Notes under the pieces: model-generated
Database searches by the model: none
The model's input: only the letters and a program-made list of their open reading frames with translations
Told to the model about the DNA's origin: nothing
Origin: an uncultured Clostridia bacterium
GTDB taxonomy: Bacteria > Bacillota > Clostridia > Christensenellales > Borkfalkiaceae
DNA: 64,000 nucleotides
Assembly: GCA_947087265.1 (NCBI GenBank)
Contig: CAMUBY010000005.1
Location: 1 to 64,000 of the forward strand
Direction of reading: 5' to 3'
Program-made: the position numbers and the translations under genes
In this document: one piece after another, positions 40,952 to 51,445 of the stretch
Numbering within the stretch: position 1 is the stretch's first letter
Layout: each line of letters starts with the position of its first letter

Positions 40952-41644
40952 TTATTCGGAAATAAATTCCTTTTTTATGAGTTCGCCCGAAGTGCCGTCG
41001 AGAGTATACACCTTTCCGCCCGCCGAAATACTTTTGAGCGGCTTTCCGTTCACAATTTCGAGTGCGGAGTTATTCTCTAATCCCCAAGCGCGATATTTAT
41101 TATACAATACGATTTCATCGAAGTCAAGCATTCTTTCGTTATAGTGCGGAGAAATTTTTCCCTCTATCCAGCCGAGCCCCGAATACATTGAATATTCGCC
41201 CTCCACTACCGAATCGGAATACATTTCTTCAAACCAGCAAATCGCGCCCGCGGAAAGTCCGCAAATCAGAACGCCCCTTTCGTACGCCTCTTGTATGAGC
41301 GGAAGCAGTCCGCTTTCGCGCCAAGCGTTTAACATAAATACCGTATCACCGCCGCCGACATAGAGAAAATCCGCTTTCTCGAACTTCGCGCGCAATTTTT
41401 CCATATCTACTTCACGGTTACAGATGAGCGCAACGTCTGTCTTAATATCAAACAGCCCCGTATAAACTTTATGAAACGTATTGTAATATGGCATACAGTC
41501 ATGGCTCGCAGTCGGGAGAAACAAACCGCACGCACGTCTATCCCCCGCCGCTTTTTTTGCTTCACGGGCGATATAATCATCGATTGCAAGCGTTTCGCGC
41601 GTTTTCAATTCACCTCCGCCGATTGCAATTATCCGTTTATCCAT
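40952..41644 (-). CDS. Peptidase S51 (dipeptidase E-like)
   Basis: 230 residues. GGGDTVFML, and the nucleophile elbow ICGLSAGAICWFE (Ser) of the class I glutamine amidotransferase-like S51 family; acidic and His residues follow (ISPHYNERMLDFDE). Family members hydrolyse Asp-initiated dipeptides or cyanophycin. Overlaps the upstream gene by 8 bases. Confidence 0.88.
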   Translation of the reverse strand: MDKRIIAIGGGELKTRETLAIDDYIAREAKKAAGDRRACGLFLPTASHDCMPYYNTFHKVYTGLFDIKTDVALICNREVDMEKLRAKFEKADFLYVGGGDTVFMLNAWRESGLLPLIQEAYERGVLICGLSAGAICWFEEMYSDSVVEGEYSMYSGLGWIEGKISPHYNERMLDFDEIVLYNKYRAWGLENNSALEIVNGKPLKSISAGGKVYTLDGTSGELIKKEFISE

Positions 41645-42521
41645 TTTGCTGTCCGTCGGCCGTTTCCTCAGCGGCTTTGCTCTCTTGCGTTTCTTGCTGT
41701 TCTTTACCTTCGGGTTCTTCCTCGTCCGCCGCGGAAATACCTGCCGTCCTATCCACGGGCAATGAGAAAATTACGCCGCCGGCTTCCGTTTTTAAGCCTA
41801 CCTTTTCGGAAAGCGCCTGCATGATTGCAAGTTTACCTTCTTTTTTTGTCAGAATTAACAGGATTTCCCGCTCGTCCAGCAGTGAAATCCCCACAAATTG
41901 CTCCGCTTTCGCGTTGTTAAGACTGCGCGCGCGAACTACCGTGCCGCCCGCCGCACCTGCGCTTTGCGCCGCTTCTATCGCCTCGTCCACATGGTTCGCC
42001 TCTACGGAAACCACGATTAAATCATATTTTCTATCCTGATTGTTCATCATTTTTCTCCTGTCCGGAACTTTATTGGTTGCCGCTGTCGTGATGCCGTTTG
42101 CAACAATTTCAGATATTCCCGTGAGCGGAACCGTGAAAGAAATTCCTCTGCCGACGAGATACAAAGCCATCTCCTGGCGGATTTTGCGGATAATCAAGTC
42201 TTCGTCGCTCTCGGGAAACAACGAAATGCCGATGACCTTTTCCGTTTCCCCGATGCCGAGATAGTCGAGCACGGCGGAACGCGCCGTACCCGTGCCTTTG
42301 AAGGTAAACGTGAGCGAAACGGAAATTTCGTCGAGCACTTCTTTGAGTTTGACGTCGTCTTTCTGATTGACGATACTGATTAAAAGTTTGGTACGGTTTA
42401 ATGGTTTCTCGTTCTTTACGTTGATTTTCGCAGACGACTTATTTTCCGCTTGCTTCCCCTTACTGCGATTTGCCGCCGTATTCCCTCTCGCCTTTTGCGG
42501 CTGCCGTTTTTTCTTTTCCAT
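41637..42521 (-). CDS. Tandem PII-like protein paired with DUF1538 transporter
   Basis: 294 residues. Basic start, two PII-like ferredoxin-fold domains (about 45-150 and 163-250; the second has DLIVVSVEANHVDEAIEAAQSAGAAGGTVVRAR) and an acidic Gln/Glu tail. No signal peptide. One base from the DUF1538 gene, a known association suggesting nucleotide-gated regulation of that membrane protein. The ligand is unknown. Confidence 0.82.
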   Translation of the reverse strand: MEKKKRQPQKARGNTAANRSKGKQAENKSSAKINVKNEKPLNRTKLLISIVNQKDDVKLKEVLDEISVSLTFTFKGTGTARSAVLDYLGIGETEKVIGISLFPESDEDLIIRKIRQEMALYLVGRGISFTVPLTGISEIVANGITTAATNKVPDRRKMMNNQDRKYDLIVVSVEANHVDEAIEAAQSAGAAGGTVVRARSLNNAKAEQFVGISLLDEREILLILTKKEGKLAIMQALSEKVGLKTEAGGVIFSLPVDRTAGISAADEEEPEGKEQQETQESKAAEETADGQQNG

Positions 42522-42522
42522 A

Positions 42523-44061
42523 TCAGTCCACCGTGTATTCTATGATTCTGTCCTCAACCGTGAGGAAATTGCGCTTAATTTTATTCGTCTTGTGCTTATA
42601 GACAATTCCGAGCACCTGAATAGAAATGAGTGGAGCCAAAGCGACAAGCGCAACACAGCCGAACGCCTGCGTCATAATGAGTCCGCTTCCCCAAAGTCCG
42701 TTGCACGCGCCGATTGCCATGGGCAAAACAAACGACGAAACCATTGCACCGCTCGCCACGCCGCCCGAGTCGAATGCGATACCCGTAAACAACGGCGGCG
42801 TGAAAAACGTAAGCACCAATGCAATGAGATATCCGGGACCTAAGATATAAAGTAAATTGATTTGCGGAACGACGATACGGAGCATCGCAAACCCGATTGC
42901 CACACATACGCCGATGCACAATCCCTTTTTCATGAGCGACGATTTAATCGCTCCTGCCGACATCCGCTCGACCTGCTTGTTTAGGACGTGTACGGCAGGT
43001 TCTGCCGCTACCACGAAATAGCCGATAAGCATACCGACTGGAATGAGCAATCCGCCGTGCAAAATGGAAGCAAGTTCTTCGCCGAGCTCCCTGCCGACGG
43101 GCATAAAACCGACGTTTGCTCCCGTAAGGAACATGACAAGCCCCACGAAAGTATAAATAAACCCGAACAGAATACGCAGAAGTTGCTTCTTGTGAAAAGA
43201 ACGCGTTGTCAGTTGGAACAGCACAAAAAATGCAATGATGGGACTGATTGCGATTGCCACTTCTTTGGTATAATCGGCGAAACCGTACAGATATTGCCAC
43301 ATGACGTCGCGCGTATCGAAAATTTCGGGAAGTTTTTCTACTGCGTAGTCGATATTTTCGATTTTGAAAATTATTCCGAGCACAAGCACCGCAATAATGG
43401 GTCCTACGCTGCTCAGCGCGACAAGACCGAACGAGTCATCCTGTCCCTTTTTATCGCTTCTGATAGAGGCAACGCCGACGCCGAGCGACATAATGAACGG
43501 AACGGTCATGGGTCCTGTGGTAACGCCGCCCGCATCGAATGCAACCGCCCAAAAACTTTTATCCACGCAGGTCAGGCAAACCACAAACGCCGCGACGTAG
43601 AAAAACATGAGAATATAAGAAAGTCTGATACGGAACACGATACGGAGCATGGCAATCATGAGGAAAATACCCACGCCGACCGCAACCGTTAAAATGAGCA
43701 GGTAATTGCCGAGTACCGTTTGTTTTGCAACCGTCTGCACCTGTTCGGCAAGAATTTGCAAATCGGGTTCCGCCATCGTCACGATAATGCCGATAATAAA
43801 GGAAAGAATTGCAATTAACCAGATTTTCCGACTTCGCGTCATGGCAGTACCCATCTTTTCACCGATGACAAGCAGCGACATATCCGCGCCCAACGTAAAG
43901 CAGCCCATTCCGAAAATAAGCAAAAACACGCCGATGATGAACAGCACAAAAGTGCCGGGTTCGAGCGGCGTTAACGTTAAACAAAGCGCAAATACGATGA
44001 GCGCAATCGGCACAATCGATGTGAGCGATTCGATGATTTTATCTTTCAGAACTTTTGTCAT
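42523..44061 (-). CDS. DUF1538 membrane protein (duplicated halves)
   Basis: 512 residues with about 12 transmembrane helices. Two homologous halves, marked by AFDAGGVTTGPMTVPFI (first) and AFDSGGVASGAMVSSFV (second), as in transporters with repeat symmetry. Substrate unknown. AGGAAG-type ribosome site. Confidence 0.88.
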   Translation of the reverse strand: MTKVLKDKIIESLTSIVPIALIVFALCLTLTPLEPGTFVLFIIGVFLLIFGMGCFTLGADMSLLVIGEKMGTAMTRSRKIWLIAILSFIIGIIVTMAEPDLQILAEQVQTVAKQTVLGNYLLILTVAVGVGIFLMIAMLRIVFRIRLSYILMFFYVAAFVVCLTCVDKSFWAVAFDAGGVTTGPMTVPFIMSLGVGVASIRSDKKGQDDSFGLVALSSVGPIIAVLVLGIIFKIENIDYAVEKLPEIFDTRDVMWQYLYGFADYTKEVAIAISPIIAFFVLFQLTTRSFHKKQLLRILFGFIYTFVGLVMFLTGANVGFMPVGRELGEELASILHGGLLIPVGMLIGYFVVAAEPAVHVLNKQVERMSAGAIKSSLMKKGLCIGVCVAIGFAMLRIVVPQINLLYILGPGYLIALVLTFFTPPLFTGIAFDSGGVASGAMVSSFVLPMAIGACNGLWGSGLIMTQAFGCVALVALAPLISIQVLGIVYKHKTNKIKRNFLTVEDRIIEYTVD

Positions 44062-44082
44062 CTTCCTCTCCGGACAGCAATG

Positions 44083-44535
44083 TTATTTACTGTATTTGCG
44101 TTCGATTTCCGTAATTTTATCAATTCTTCTTTGATGTTTCTCTTCTGCTGAAAACGGAGTATTCAAGAACGTATCCACGATATCGAGCGCAAGATTTACG
44201 CCCGTGTGTCCGCCGCCGAGGGCAAGTACGTTCGCGTCGTTGTGCAGACGCGTCATTTTCGCAGACAGCGGTTCGCCGCACAGCGCACAGCGAATACCGG
44301 GCACTTTGTTAGCGGCAATGCTGATGCCGATTCCCGTTGTGCAAACAAAGACGCCGCGCTCGCATTCCCCCTTTGCTACCGCTTCCGCGGCAATGAGCGC
44401 GAAATCGGGATAATCGCACGAAATTTCGTTGGTGGTACCGAAATCGGTCACCTCATGTCCGTTTTGTAACAAATGCTTTTTCACGGCATTTTTAAGCGCG
44501 AGTCCGCCGTGGTCGCAACATACTGCAATTTTCAT
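44083..44535 (-). CDS. rpiB: Ribose-5-phosphate isomerase B
   Basis: 150 residues from ATG 44535 (AGGAGG upstream). DHGG near the start, CTTGIGISIAANK, HNDANVLALGG. Interconverts ribose 5-phosphate and ribulose 5-phosphate. Two bases after the phosphatase stop. Confidence 0.93.
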   Translation of the reverse strand: MKIAVCCDHGGLALKNAVKKHLLQNGHEVTDFGTTNEISCDYPDFALIAAEAVAKGECERGVFVCTTGIGISIAANKVPGIRCALCGEPLSAKMTRLHNDANVLALGGGHTGVNLALDIVDTFLNTPFSAEEKHQRRIDKITEIERKYSK

Positions 44536-44537
44536 AT

Positions 44538-44990
44538 TTACTCCTCCTGTGCGCGGATATCCAGTCCGCGGATAATTGCTTCCATATTCCCCGAAATCGC
44601 GCGGAGCGCAGCGCGGTAAGTTTCCGCATTTCCGCCGTAAGGGTCGGGAATTTCCCTTCCGCATAGTTCGTACATACTCGTAACGTTCTTGAAGAATTTG
44701 ATTTCCATTTGCTGGTCGTGCGTCATACAGATAACGGCGTACGCACCTTTAATCATCTTTTCGGTAAGCCTTCGGGATTTGAAGTTAGGTGAAAAGGGAA
44801 TCTTTGCTTCTTTCAGAACAAATTTCGTACCTTCGGACATTGCACTGCCCTCTACGGCGCGAAGTCCTGCCGACTGTACCGTATACCATTTAATGTTTCG
44901 TTTTTTGAGTTCTGCTTTGAGCACCGCCTCCGCCATAGGAGAACGGCAGGTATTGCCCGTGCATACAAACAGTATTTTCTTATGTTTCAT
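44538..44990 (-). CDS. ywlE: Low-molecular-weight phosphatase, YwlE-like protein-arginine phosphatase
   Basis: 150 residues. P-loop FVCTGNTCRSPMAEAV and the acid DPYGG (Asp). The Thr in CTGNT is the residue known to favour phosphoarginine over phosphotyrosine in YwlE; the assignment rests on that. Confidence 0.85.
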   Translation of the reverse strand: MKHKKILFVCTGNTCRSPMAEAVLKAELKKRNIKWYTVQSAGLRAVEGSAMSEGTKFVLKEAKIPFSPNFKSRRLTEKMIKGAYAVICMTHDQQMEIKFFKNVTSMYELCGREIPDPYGGNAETYRAALRAISGNMEAIIRGLDIRAQEE

Positions 44991-45987
44991 CGGTATTCCT
45001 CCCGAACGCGCGCGTCATACGGTTGAGAACGCCGTCCATCACTCCGCCCTGCGCCGTCGGCTCGATTCCAATTAAAAGCGTTGCGCTTGCTTCCGCTTTT
45101 CGCAATAGTGTATACAGTTTTTGCGCTATCTGCTCGCCCGTACCCCCTAAATCGAAAGTATTGAATTCGGAAAGCAATGCACAGATTGCGCTCTCGGCAA
45201 GGAAATACGGCGTTCCGCCCGCGGCTTTTTCTCCTTCGTAAAGCGCTTTGGCACGGTCGAGTTCCTTCGCACAAAAATATGCCGTTTTGCATTTCGGCGC
45301 ATAGTGTTTATACGCCATACCGGGACTTTTGGGTTTTTCGCCCTCTTTTCGCGCATAAACGCCGCACGCGCCCGCGACGCTTTCTATCATTTCGCGTGTA
45401 ACAAGCCCTGCGCGCAAAATCATCGGTATTTCGCCCGTACAGTCGAGCACGGTGCTTTCAATGCCGCCGCTGCAAGCACCGCCGTCTAAAATGAGCGGAA
45501 TTTCACCCGCAAAATCGTCGTAAACGTGCCGTGCAGTGACGGGGGAAACGTGTTTACTCTTGTTCGCGCTCGGCGCGGCAATCGGCAAGTTCACCTCTTT
45601 CAGAAACGCCTGCGCCGTCGGGGAGGAAGGAACGCGGATTGCAAGCGTATTCCCTCCGCACGAAACGTACGGACTCACTATCCCTGCGGACGGATAAACC
45701 ATGGTGAGCGGACCGGGCAGAAACGCCTTGCAAAGTTTCTCCGCATACGGCGGAATTTCGTCTACCAACCCAGATATATCGTAATCTCTATGTACGTGGA
45801 CAATGAGCGGATTATCCGCAGGTCGCCCTTTGAGCGCAAAAATCTTTTTAACCGCCTCGTCGCTGAAAGCGTTGGCGCCCAAACCGTACACCGTTTCGGT
45901 ATGAAAAGCAACGACTTCGTCTTCCAGAATATACGCTTTGGCACGTTCCAGCCAGCCGCGTTCGTTCTTTACGATTTTTGTAATCAT
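44980..45987 (-). CDS. sua5: Sua5/YwlC threonylcarbamoyl-AMP synthase
   Basis: 335 residues: YrdC domain (VVAFHTETVYGLGANA, KGRPADNPLIVHV, LPIAAPSANKSKHVSPV) plus the Sua5 C-terminal domain joined by SPGMAYKHYAP. First step of t6A tRNA modification. Overlaps its neighbours by 4 and 11 bases. Confidence 0.93.
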   Translation of the reverse strand: MITKIVKNERGWLERAKAYILEDEVVAFHTETVYGLGANAFSDEAVKKIFALKGRPADNPLIVHVHRDYDISGLVDEIPPYAEKLCKAFLPGPLTMVYPSAGIVSPYVSCGGNTLAIRVPSSPTAQAFLKEVNLPIAAPSANKSKHVSPVTARHVYDDFAGEIPLILDGGACSGGIESTVLDCTGEIPMILRAGLVTREMIESVAGACGVYARKEGEKPKSPGMAYKHYAPKCKTAYFCAKELDRAKALYEGEKAAGGTPYFLAESAICALLSEFNTFDLGGTGEQIAQKLYTLLRKAEASATLLIGIEPTAQGGVMDGVLNRMTRAFGRNTDET

Positions 45988-47435
45988 TCTTCGGGAATCC
46001 CCGTATCGTCTTGCGGGAAGACCTCTTCCGCCGTCGGATTTTTTGCAAATTTATCTGCTTTGCCGTAACCGTAATGCGGTTCTTCTTCGGGAAGTCCCTG
46101 GTCTTCCACGTCGACAAACTTGGTTCTTTCGCCGATGAAGCGGAGTTGAATTCTGCCGAGCGCACCGTTTCTGTGCTTTGCGAGTATCAACTCGGTTGCG
46201 CCCTTTACGACGCCGCCGCTCGCCTGTTCTTCCGCGCTCGCCTTGTAGTCTTTGCGGTTGATGAACATGACGATGTCCGCGTCCTGCTCGATTGCGCCCG
46301 ATTCACGTAGGTCGGAGAGTTGCGGCTCCTGCGTCTGAATTCGGCGCAACTGGGAAAGCGCGATAACGGGAACGTTGAGTTCCTTTGCCATGATTTTCAA
46401 ATCGCGCGTAATCGACGCGATTTCCTGCTGACGGTTTTCGCCGTTGGTCTTTTTTCCGTCCGCTTCCATGAGTTGGATATAGTCAATCATAACAAGGTCT
46501 AATCTGCCGATTTGCGCGGCAAGACGGCGACATTTGGAAACAATTTCCTGCGTTTTAATTTTGGAAGAATCGTCGATGTAAATTTTTGCCTTTTGCAGTT
46601 TATCGCTCGCAATCATGAGATTTTTCCAATCTTTCTGTTTGAGCCGCCCCGAAAGCGCGTTCTCCATACTTACCCCTGCGTGCGCGCAGAGAAGTCTTTG
46701 TACGAGTTGAACGCGCGGCATTTCGAGCGAAAACACCGCCGCCGTTTTGCCCTTATTAAGGCAGGCGTTTTCCACGATATTCATCGCAAACGACGTTTTA
46801 CCCATACCGGGGCGGGCGGCTAACACAATAAGGTCTGAATTTTGCAAACCGTTGGTGATACGGTCTAACTGCTTAAAGCCTGTTTCCAAACCCCTGCAAG
46901 AGTCGGGGTCGGACTGGATGGCTTCAAACTTTGAAATAACTTGCCCGATGACCGCGCCGTCTTCCAGACCTGCAAGTTCGGACGTATCTTCCTTTTTGGA
47001 AATTTCATAAACAAGTTTTTCTGCATACGAAATCGCTTCGCGCTCTTCCAGCCCTTTCAAGCTGTTTTCGATAATGTCTTTCGCCGCGCGAATTAACGTG
47101 CGGTTGATATAGTCGCGCCTTACAATTTCATAGTACTGTTTGTAATTCGCCGCAGACGGCGTAAGTTCCGCAAGTTCCGTAACTGCGCGAAGCCCGCCCG
47201 CTTTTTCTATTGTGCCGTCGTGCTCCAACTGGTCGGCGAGCGTCACTAAATCCACCGTTTTTCTGCCGCCGTGCACTTCGCGCATTGCGGTAAGAATCAA
47301 GCGGTGCGATTCCTGATAAAATTCTTCCTCTTTGAGCGATTCGAGAATCGCAGACTGCACCGATTCGTCGATGAGAATACAGCCGAGCAGCGCGGCCTCG
47401 GCGTCTAAATTGTGCGGCATTTGGTTAACTGCCAT
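45984..47435 (-). CDS. dnaB: Replicative DNA helicase DnaB
   Basis: 483 residues. N-terminal DnaB domain, linker, RecA-like domain with Walker A ARPGMGKTSFA, Walker B DLVMIDYIQLM and ALSQLRR. Acidic C-terminal tail. Hexameric 5'-3' helicase. Coupled by ATGA to sua5, an unusual pairing that is probably just operon packing. Confidence 0.96.
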   Translation of the reverse strand: MAVNQMPHNLDAEAALLGCILIDESVQSAILESLKEEEFYQESHRLILTAMREVHGGRKTVDLVTLADQLEHDGTIEKAGGLRAVTELAELTPSAANYKQYYEIVRRDYINRTLIRAAKDIIENSLKGLEEREAISYAEKLVYEISKKEDTSELAGLEDGAVIGQVISKFEAIQSDPDSCRGLETGFKQLDRITNGLQNSDLIVLAARPGMGKTSFAMNIVENACLNKGKTAAVFSLEMPRVQLVQRLLCAHAGVSMENALSGRLKQKDWKNLMIASDKLQKAKIYIDDSSKIKTQEIVSKCRRLAAQIGRLDLVMIDYIQLMEADGKKTNGENRQQEIASITRDLKIMAKELNVPVIALSQLRRIQTQEPQLSDLRESGAIEQDADIVMFINRKDYKASAEEQASGGVVKGATELILAKHRNGALGRIQLRFIGERTKFVDVEDQGLPEEEPHYGYGKADKFAKNPTAEEVFPQDDTGIPEE

Positions 47436-47458
47436 ATTTTTTTCTTCCTTTGATTGAT

Positions 47459-49228
47459 TTATGAAATTGCCTCGAACTCGTTGAGCGCGGCTTCAAATTC
47501 TTTCATGACCACCGCATACGTTTCTTCTTTCGTGAGGTCCGCGCCTGCAATTTTGAGCAGGGATACGGGGTCGGTACTGCTGCCGCCCGATAAAAATCTG
47601 AAATAATCGTCAACGGCTTTCTGTCCCCCGTTCAAAATACGGTTTGCAATGCACACAGCAGAAGTAATCCCCGTAGCGTATTTATACACATAGAACGAGC
47701 GGTAGAAATGCGGAATGCGCGCCCATTCGATTTCAATGTCTTTATCGTGCGTGAGCGCCGCACCGTAGTAAGCCTGATTGAGTTTATAGTACATTTCGGA
47801 AAGATTATCTTTATTGAGCGGTTCGCCTGCTTCCGCCATTTCGTGCGCCTTTTCCTCGAACTGTGCGAATTGCGTCTGGCGGAACAGCGTGGTGCGAATC
47901 ATATCCATAAAGTAGTTAAGCAGATACTTTTTCAGATTTTTATCTTGCGTTGTTTTCAGAAGATATTTCAAAAGCAACACTTCGTTCACCGTGCTTGCCA
48001 CTTCCGCAACGAAAATTTTATATTCCGCTTTCGAGTAAGGTTGGTTTTTATTGGAAAAATAACTGTGGAGCGCGTGCCCCATTTCGTGCGCGATGGCGAA
48101 AATTTCAAACGTCGTTTTCTGATAATTCAAGAGCACGTAAGGATGCTGACCGTAAACGCCGATAGAGTATGCGCCGTTGCGCTTGCCCTCCGTTTCGTGA
48201 ACGTCTATCCAACGTTCCGCCTTGCCCTTCCGCAACAGGTTCCGGTACTCTTCGCCGAGCGGAGCAAGCCCTTTCAACACCAAATCGAATGCATCGTCAA
48301 ATTCCAGACGAAGTTCCGCATCCTCTACGAGCGGCACGAACAAGTCGTAGACATGCATTTCTTTCAAACCGAGCGCCTTCTTTCTGACCGCCATATAACG
48401 GTGCATGACGGGCGCGGCGGCATTCACGCAACGGATAAGATTTTCGTAGACACTGCGGTCTACGTCCTCATCGAAGAGCGCCATATCCAAACAGGAAGAA
48501 TACCCGCGCACGTTCTTATAGAAAATATCTTTTTTGACGTTGCCGTAATAGGTGGCGGCAAGCGTACCGATAATTTTGCGGTATGCCGAGTAATAAAGTC
48601 TGAACACTTCCGCGCGTTTTTTCGCGTCGTTGCAACTTAAAATTACCGAATAGAGTCCGTGCGAAAGTTTGGTTTTCTTGCCCTCGTATTCGATTTCGGG
48701 AAGGTCGAGTTCGGCGTTGTCGAGCATTCCGAACACGTCGTAAGAAACGTCCAGCGGTTCGCCCGTCTGTGCTAAAATCCACTCTTCCTTTTCCGATAAG
48801 ATATATTTTTTCTGCGCGGAAATACGCGAAAGCATATAGTCGTAATCTTTGAGTCTTTCGTCCTTTATAAACGCCGCAAGCGTCTTTTCGGGAAGCGCGG
48901 AAATTTCGGGCGTTGCAAACGACGTTTCCGCGCCGAGGCGCGTAAAGAGCGACATGACCCTTGCATTCATGGAACCGTACTTACTGTCGCGCACGTCCTC
49001 GTCCGATTTCAAGAAAGAATAGAGATACAGGCGCATGAGTTTCATGCTCACCGCCTCTTCCGCTTTGAAATACTGTAAAAGGTTTTCCGCCGTATTCAGC
49101 GTGCCGCGGTATTTCTGAAAGTCAATCTCTTTTTCTATGGCGACGAATGCCTGTTCCCACGCTTCGTCGCTCTCGAAAACGTCCGCCGTATTCCATTTGT
49201 ATTTGGTTTCTACTTCGCTTCTTTGCAT
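47459..49228 (-). CDS. pepF: Oligoendopeptidase F
   Basis: 589 residues, typical M3B length. Zinc site AHEMGHALHSYF with a downstream Glu (FVAEVAST). Cleaves short peptides in the cytosol. Confidence 0.94.
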   Translation of the reverse strand: MQRSEVETKYKWNTADVFESDEAWEQAFVAIEKEIDFQKYRGTLNTAENLLQYFKAEEAVSMKLMRLYLYSFLKSDEDVRDSKYGSMNARVMSLFTRLGAETSFATPEISALPEKTLAAFIKDERLKDYDYMLSRISAQKKYILSEKEEWILAQTGEPLDVSYDVFGMLDNAELDLPEIEYEGKKTKLSHGLYSVILSCNDAKKRAEVFRLYYSAYRKIIGTLAATYYGNVKKDIFYKNVRGYSSCLDMALFDEDVDRSVYENLIRCVNAAAPVMHRYMAVRKKALGLKEMHVYDLFVPLVEDAELRLEFDDAFDLVLKGLAPLGEEYRNLLRKGKAERWIDVHETEGKRNGAYSIGVYGQHPYVLLNYQKTTFEIFAIAHEMGHALHSYFSNKNQPYSKAEYKIFVAEVASTVNEVLLLKYLLKTTQDKNLKKYLLNYFMDMIRTTLFRQTQFAQFEEKAHEMAEAGEPLNKDNLSEMYYKLNQAYYGAALTHDKDIEIEWARIPHFYRSFYVYKYATGITSAVCIANRILNGGQKAVDDYFRFLSGGSSTDPVSLLKIAGADLTKEETYAVVMKEFEAALNEFEAIS

Positions 49229-49238
49229 AGCCTCTCCT

Positions 49239-50594
49239 TTAATTTTTGAAACTGTGTATGGGTGCGGGAATCAAACCGCCCCTGCCGATAAATTTGGAAC
49301 TGTCGCCCGAATGAACAGGCATGACGGGCGCGCGCCCCAAAAGTCCGCCGAAACTCACTTCGTCGCCCACTTTCTTATTGGGCGCAGGGATAATCCGTAC
49401 CGCCGTCGTCTTATTGTTAATCATGCCGATTGCCGCTTCGTCCGCAATGATGGCGGAAATCGTCGTCGCAGGCGTATCGCCGGGAATTGCAATCATGTCG
49501 AGCCCCACCGAGCAGACGCAGGTCATCGCTTCCAATTTATCGAGTGTGATATTTCCTGCCGTAGCCGATTCTATCATGCCGATATCTTCGGACACTGGAA
49601 TGAACGCGCCTGACAGTCCGCCGACGCGCGAAGACGCCATGACGCCGCCTTTCTTCACCGCGTCGTTGAGCATGGCGAGCGCCGCCGTCGTTCCGTGACA
49701 GCCGACCACCGAAAGCCCGAGTTCTTCCAAGATATGCGCGACGGAATCTCCGCGTGCAGGCGTGGGCGCGAGCGACAAATCGACAATGCCGAACCGCGCA
49801 CCGAGCCGCTTTGCGGCTTCTTTGGCAACAAGTTGCCCTGCGCGCGTAATTTTGAACGCCGTGCGCTTGATGAGTTCTGCGGCGTCCGTTAAATCCGCAT
49901 CGGGTACAAATTTCAAAGCGTGCTGTACGACGCCCGGTCCCGAAACGCCCACGTTGATGACGGTATCCGCTTCGCCCGTGCCGTGGAACGCGCCCGCCAT
50001 GAAGGGGTTGTCCTCCACCGCGTTGCAGAACACCACGAGTTTTGCACAACCGAGCCCGTCCGAACTTGCCGTGCGAGCCGCCGTTTCCTTAACGATTTCG
50101 CCCATCAGCCGAACAGCGTCCATATTGATACCCGAACGCGACGAGCCGACGTTGACGGACGAACAGAGGCGGTTCGTGGCAGAAAGCACTTCGGGAATCG
50201 TCCGCAAAAATTTCTCTTCGTAGTCCGCCGTGCCCTTTTGCACGAGCGCGGAATAGCCGCCCAAAAAATCAATACCGAGTTCCTTGGCGGCATCGTCGAG
50301 CGCTTTGCCCACAAGCCCGCTCTTTTCGGGAAAGGCGGCGGTAATCAAGGATACGGGGGTAACGGAAACGCGCTTGTTGACAATGGGAATGCCGAATTCG
50401 CGCGAAAGTCCTTCCGCCGTAGCAACCAAGCGTTCCGCTTTCTTCATAACCGTATCGTAAACGGTTTTTGCGGTTTCTTTTGCAGTAGCACGGATACAGG
50501 GCAGGAGCGATATCCCCATTGTCACCGTGCGGATATCGAGGTGCTCCTTTTCAATCATTTCGATTGTTTCCAATACGTCGAATTTGTTAAACAT
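49239..50594 (-). CDS. PFL-family (UPF0210) protein
   Basis: 451 residues from ATG 50594 (AGGAAA). Contains [17 protein letters not shown] and long conserved Gly-rich segments ([17 protein letters not shown]). The family is linked to pyruvate formate-lyase-like folds but its reaction is unsettled. Always beside an ACT protein. Confidence 0.88.
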   Translation of the reverse strand: MFNKFDVLETIEMIEKEHLDIRTVTMGISLLPCIRATAKETAKTVYDTVMKKAERLVATAEGLSREFGIPIVNKRVSVTPVSLITAAFPEKSGLVGKALDDAAKELGIDFLGGYSALVQKGTADYEEKFLRTIPEVLSATNRLCSSVNVGSSRSGINMDAVRLMGEIVKETAARTASSDGLGCAKLVVFCNAVEDNPFMAGAFHGTGEADTVINVGVSGPGVVQHALKFVPDADLTDAAELIKRTAFKITRAGQLVAKEAAKRLGARFGIVDLSLAPTPARGDSVAHILEELGLSVVGCHGTTAALAMLNDAVKKGGVMASSRVGGLSGAFIPVSEDIGMIESATAGNITLDKLEAMTCVCSVGLDMIAIPGDTPATTISAIIADEAAIGMINNKTTAVRIIPAPNKKVGDEVSFGGLLGRAPVMPVHSGDSSKFIGRGGLIPAPIHSFKN

Positions 50595-50610
50595 AATCGG
50601 ATTTCCTGCC

Positions 50611-50880
50611 TCAAACGTTGTGCATTGCGCTGAAAATCGCTTCATGCTGCAAGCGGATATTCATGCCGATTTCTTTGCCCATGCTCTCCAAATCGAGCGC
50701 GAGCGTTGCAAAATCCAGTGAACTTTCGGACGTATCCACCATCATAATCATGGCGAACTGTTCGCCCAAAACCGTCTGCGAAATGTCTTCGATGTTTACG
50801 TTTCGCTCGAACAGAAAGCCGCTTACCTTTGCGATTATGCCCCTCTTATCCGAACCCGTTACCGTTACTACTGCACGCAT
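50611..50880 (-). CDS. ACT-domain regulatory protein (UPF0237)
   Basis: 89 residues: [20 protein letters not shown] and [10 protein letters not shown], a single ACT domain. Precedes the PFL gene by 16 bases, as in many Firmicutes. Confidence 0.92.
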   Translation of the reverse strand: MRAVVTVTGSDKRGIIAKVSGFLFERNVNIEDISQTVLGEQFAMIMMVDTSESSLDFATLALDLESMGKEIGMNIRLQHEAIFSAMHNV

Positions 50881-50899
50881 AAATTTTTCTTCCTTTCCG

Positions 50900-51397
50900 T
50901 TAAGATAGTTTTTCTTTATAATCTGTTCTGACGAGTCTTAAACCGTCTGCGTCCTTAAAATACAACTCAAAGCGGTCGGCATACTCGGCAAACACATAAT
51001 CGGGTCTGCCCGCCACATCGTAATATTTCGGACGTTCTTTTACGTTCTTTTTGATAGATAGAGGTTTCCGCTGCGGCGTTTCCTCTTTCTTTTGCGCCTG
51101 CGGTTCCGCGTTTTCTTCCTGCGTATCTTTTTGCGGCATCTCACGCGGAACACGTTTACCTGAAAACTTCCGTTTCAGAAACAAACCCCACGCAAACAAC
51201 GTAACTGCAAGGCAGACGGCTACGCCTATCCAAAACAGGTAAGTTTTGCCGTCGAACACATGAAGCGTAAGTTGCAAAATCGCGCATACAATCAGATACA
51301 GCACAAGCAAACGGATACGCAGCCATTTGAAAATATGATAAACGATTTTACAGCAAAACGCAATAAAGGCAAAAATTGATTTAATAATGGTAATCAT
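50900..51397 (-). CDS. Two-span membrane protein, unknown
   Basis: 165 residues. Two or three hydrophobic helices (about 1-30, 30-50, 52-74), then a charged linker and a small C-terminal domain (PKYYDVAGRPDYVFAEYADRFELYFKD). Between lepB and the ACT gene. Function unknown. Confidence 0.65.
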   Translation of the reverse strand: MITIIKSIFAFIAFCCKIVYHIFKWLRIRLLVLYLIVCAILQLTLHVFDGKTYLFWIGVAVCLAVTLFAWGLFLKRKFSGKRVPREMPQKDTQEENAEPQAQKKEETPQRKPLSIKKNVKERPKYYDVAGRPDYVFAEYADRFELYFKDADGLRLVRTDYKEKLS

Positions 51398-51445
51398 AAT
51401 TCCGTGCGGGCAACGCCCGACTCTTTTTCTTGTGCAATTTTCCGA

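Noticed and set aside
45023..45241. Plus-strand frames over sua5
   Set aside because: Shadows of the YrdC/Sua5 gene.
47708..48640. A 310-residue plus-strand frame opposite pepF
   Set aside because: Antisense shadow; pepF has a clear active site and ribosome site.
49920..50633. A 237-residue plus-strand frame opposite the PFL gene
   Set aside because: Antisense shadow without any family signature.
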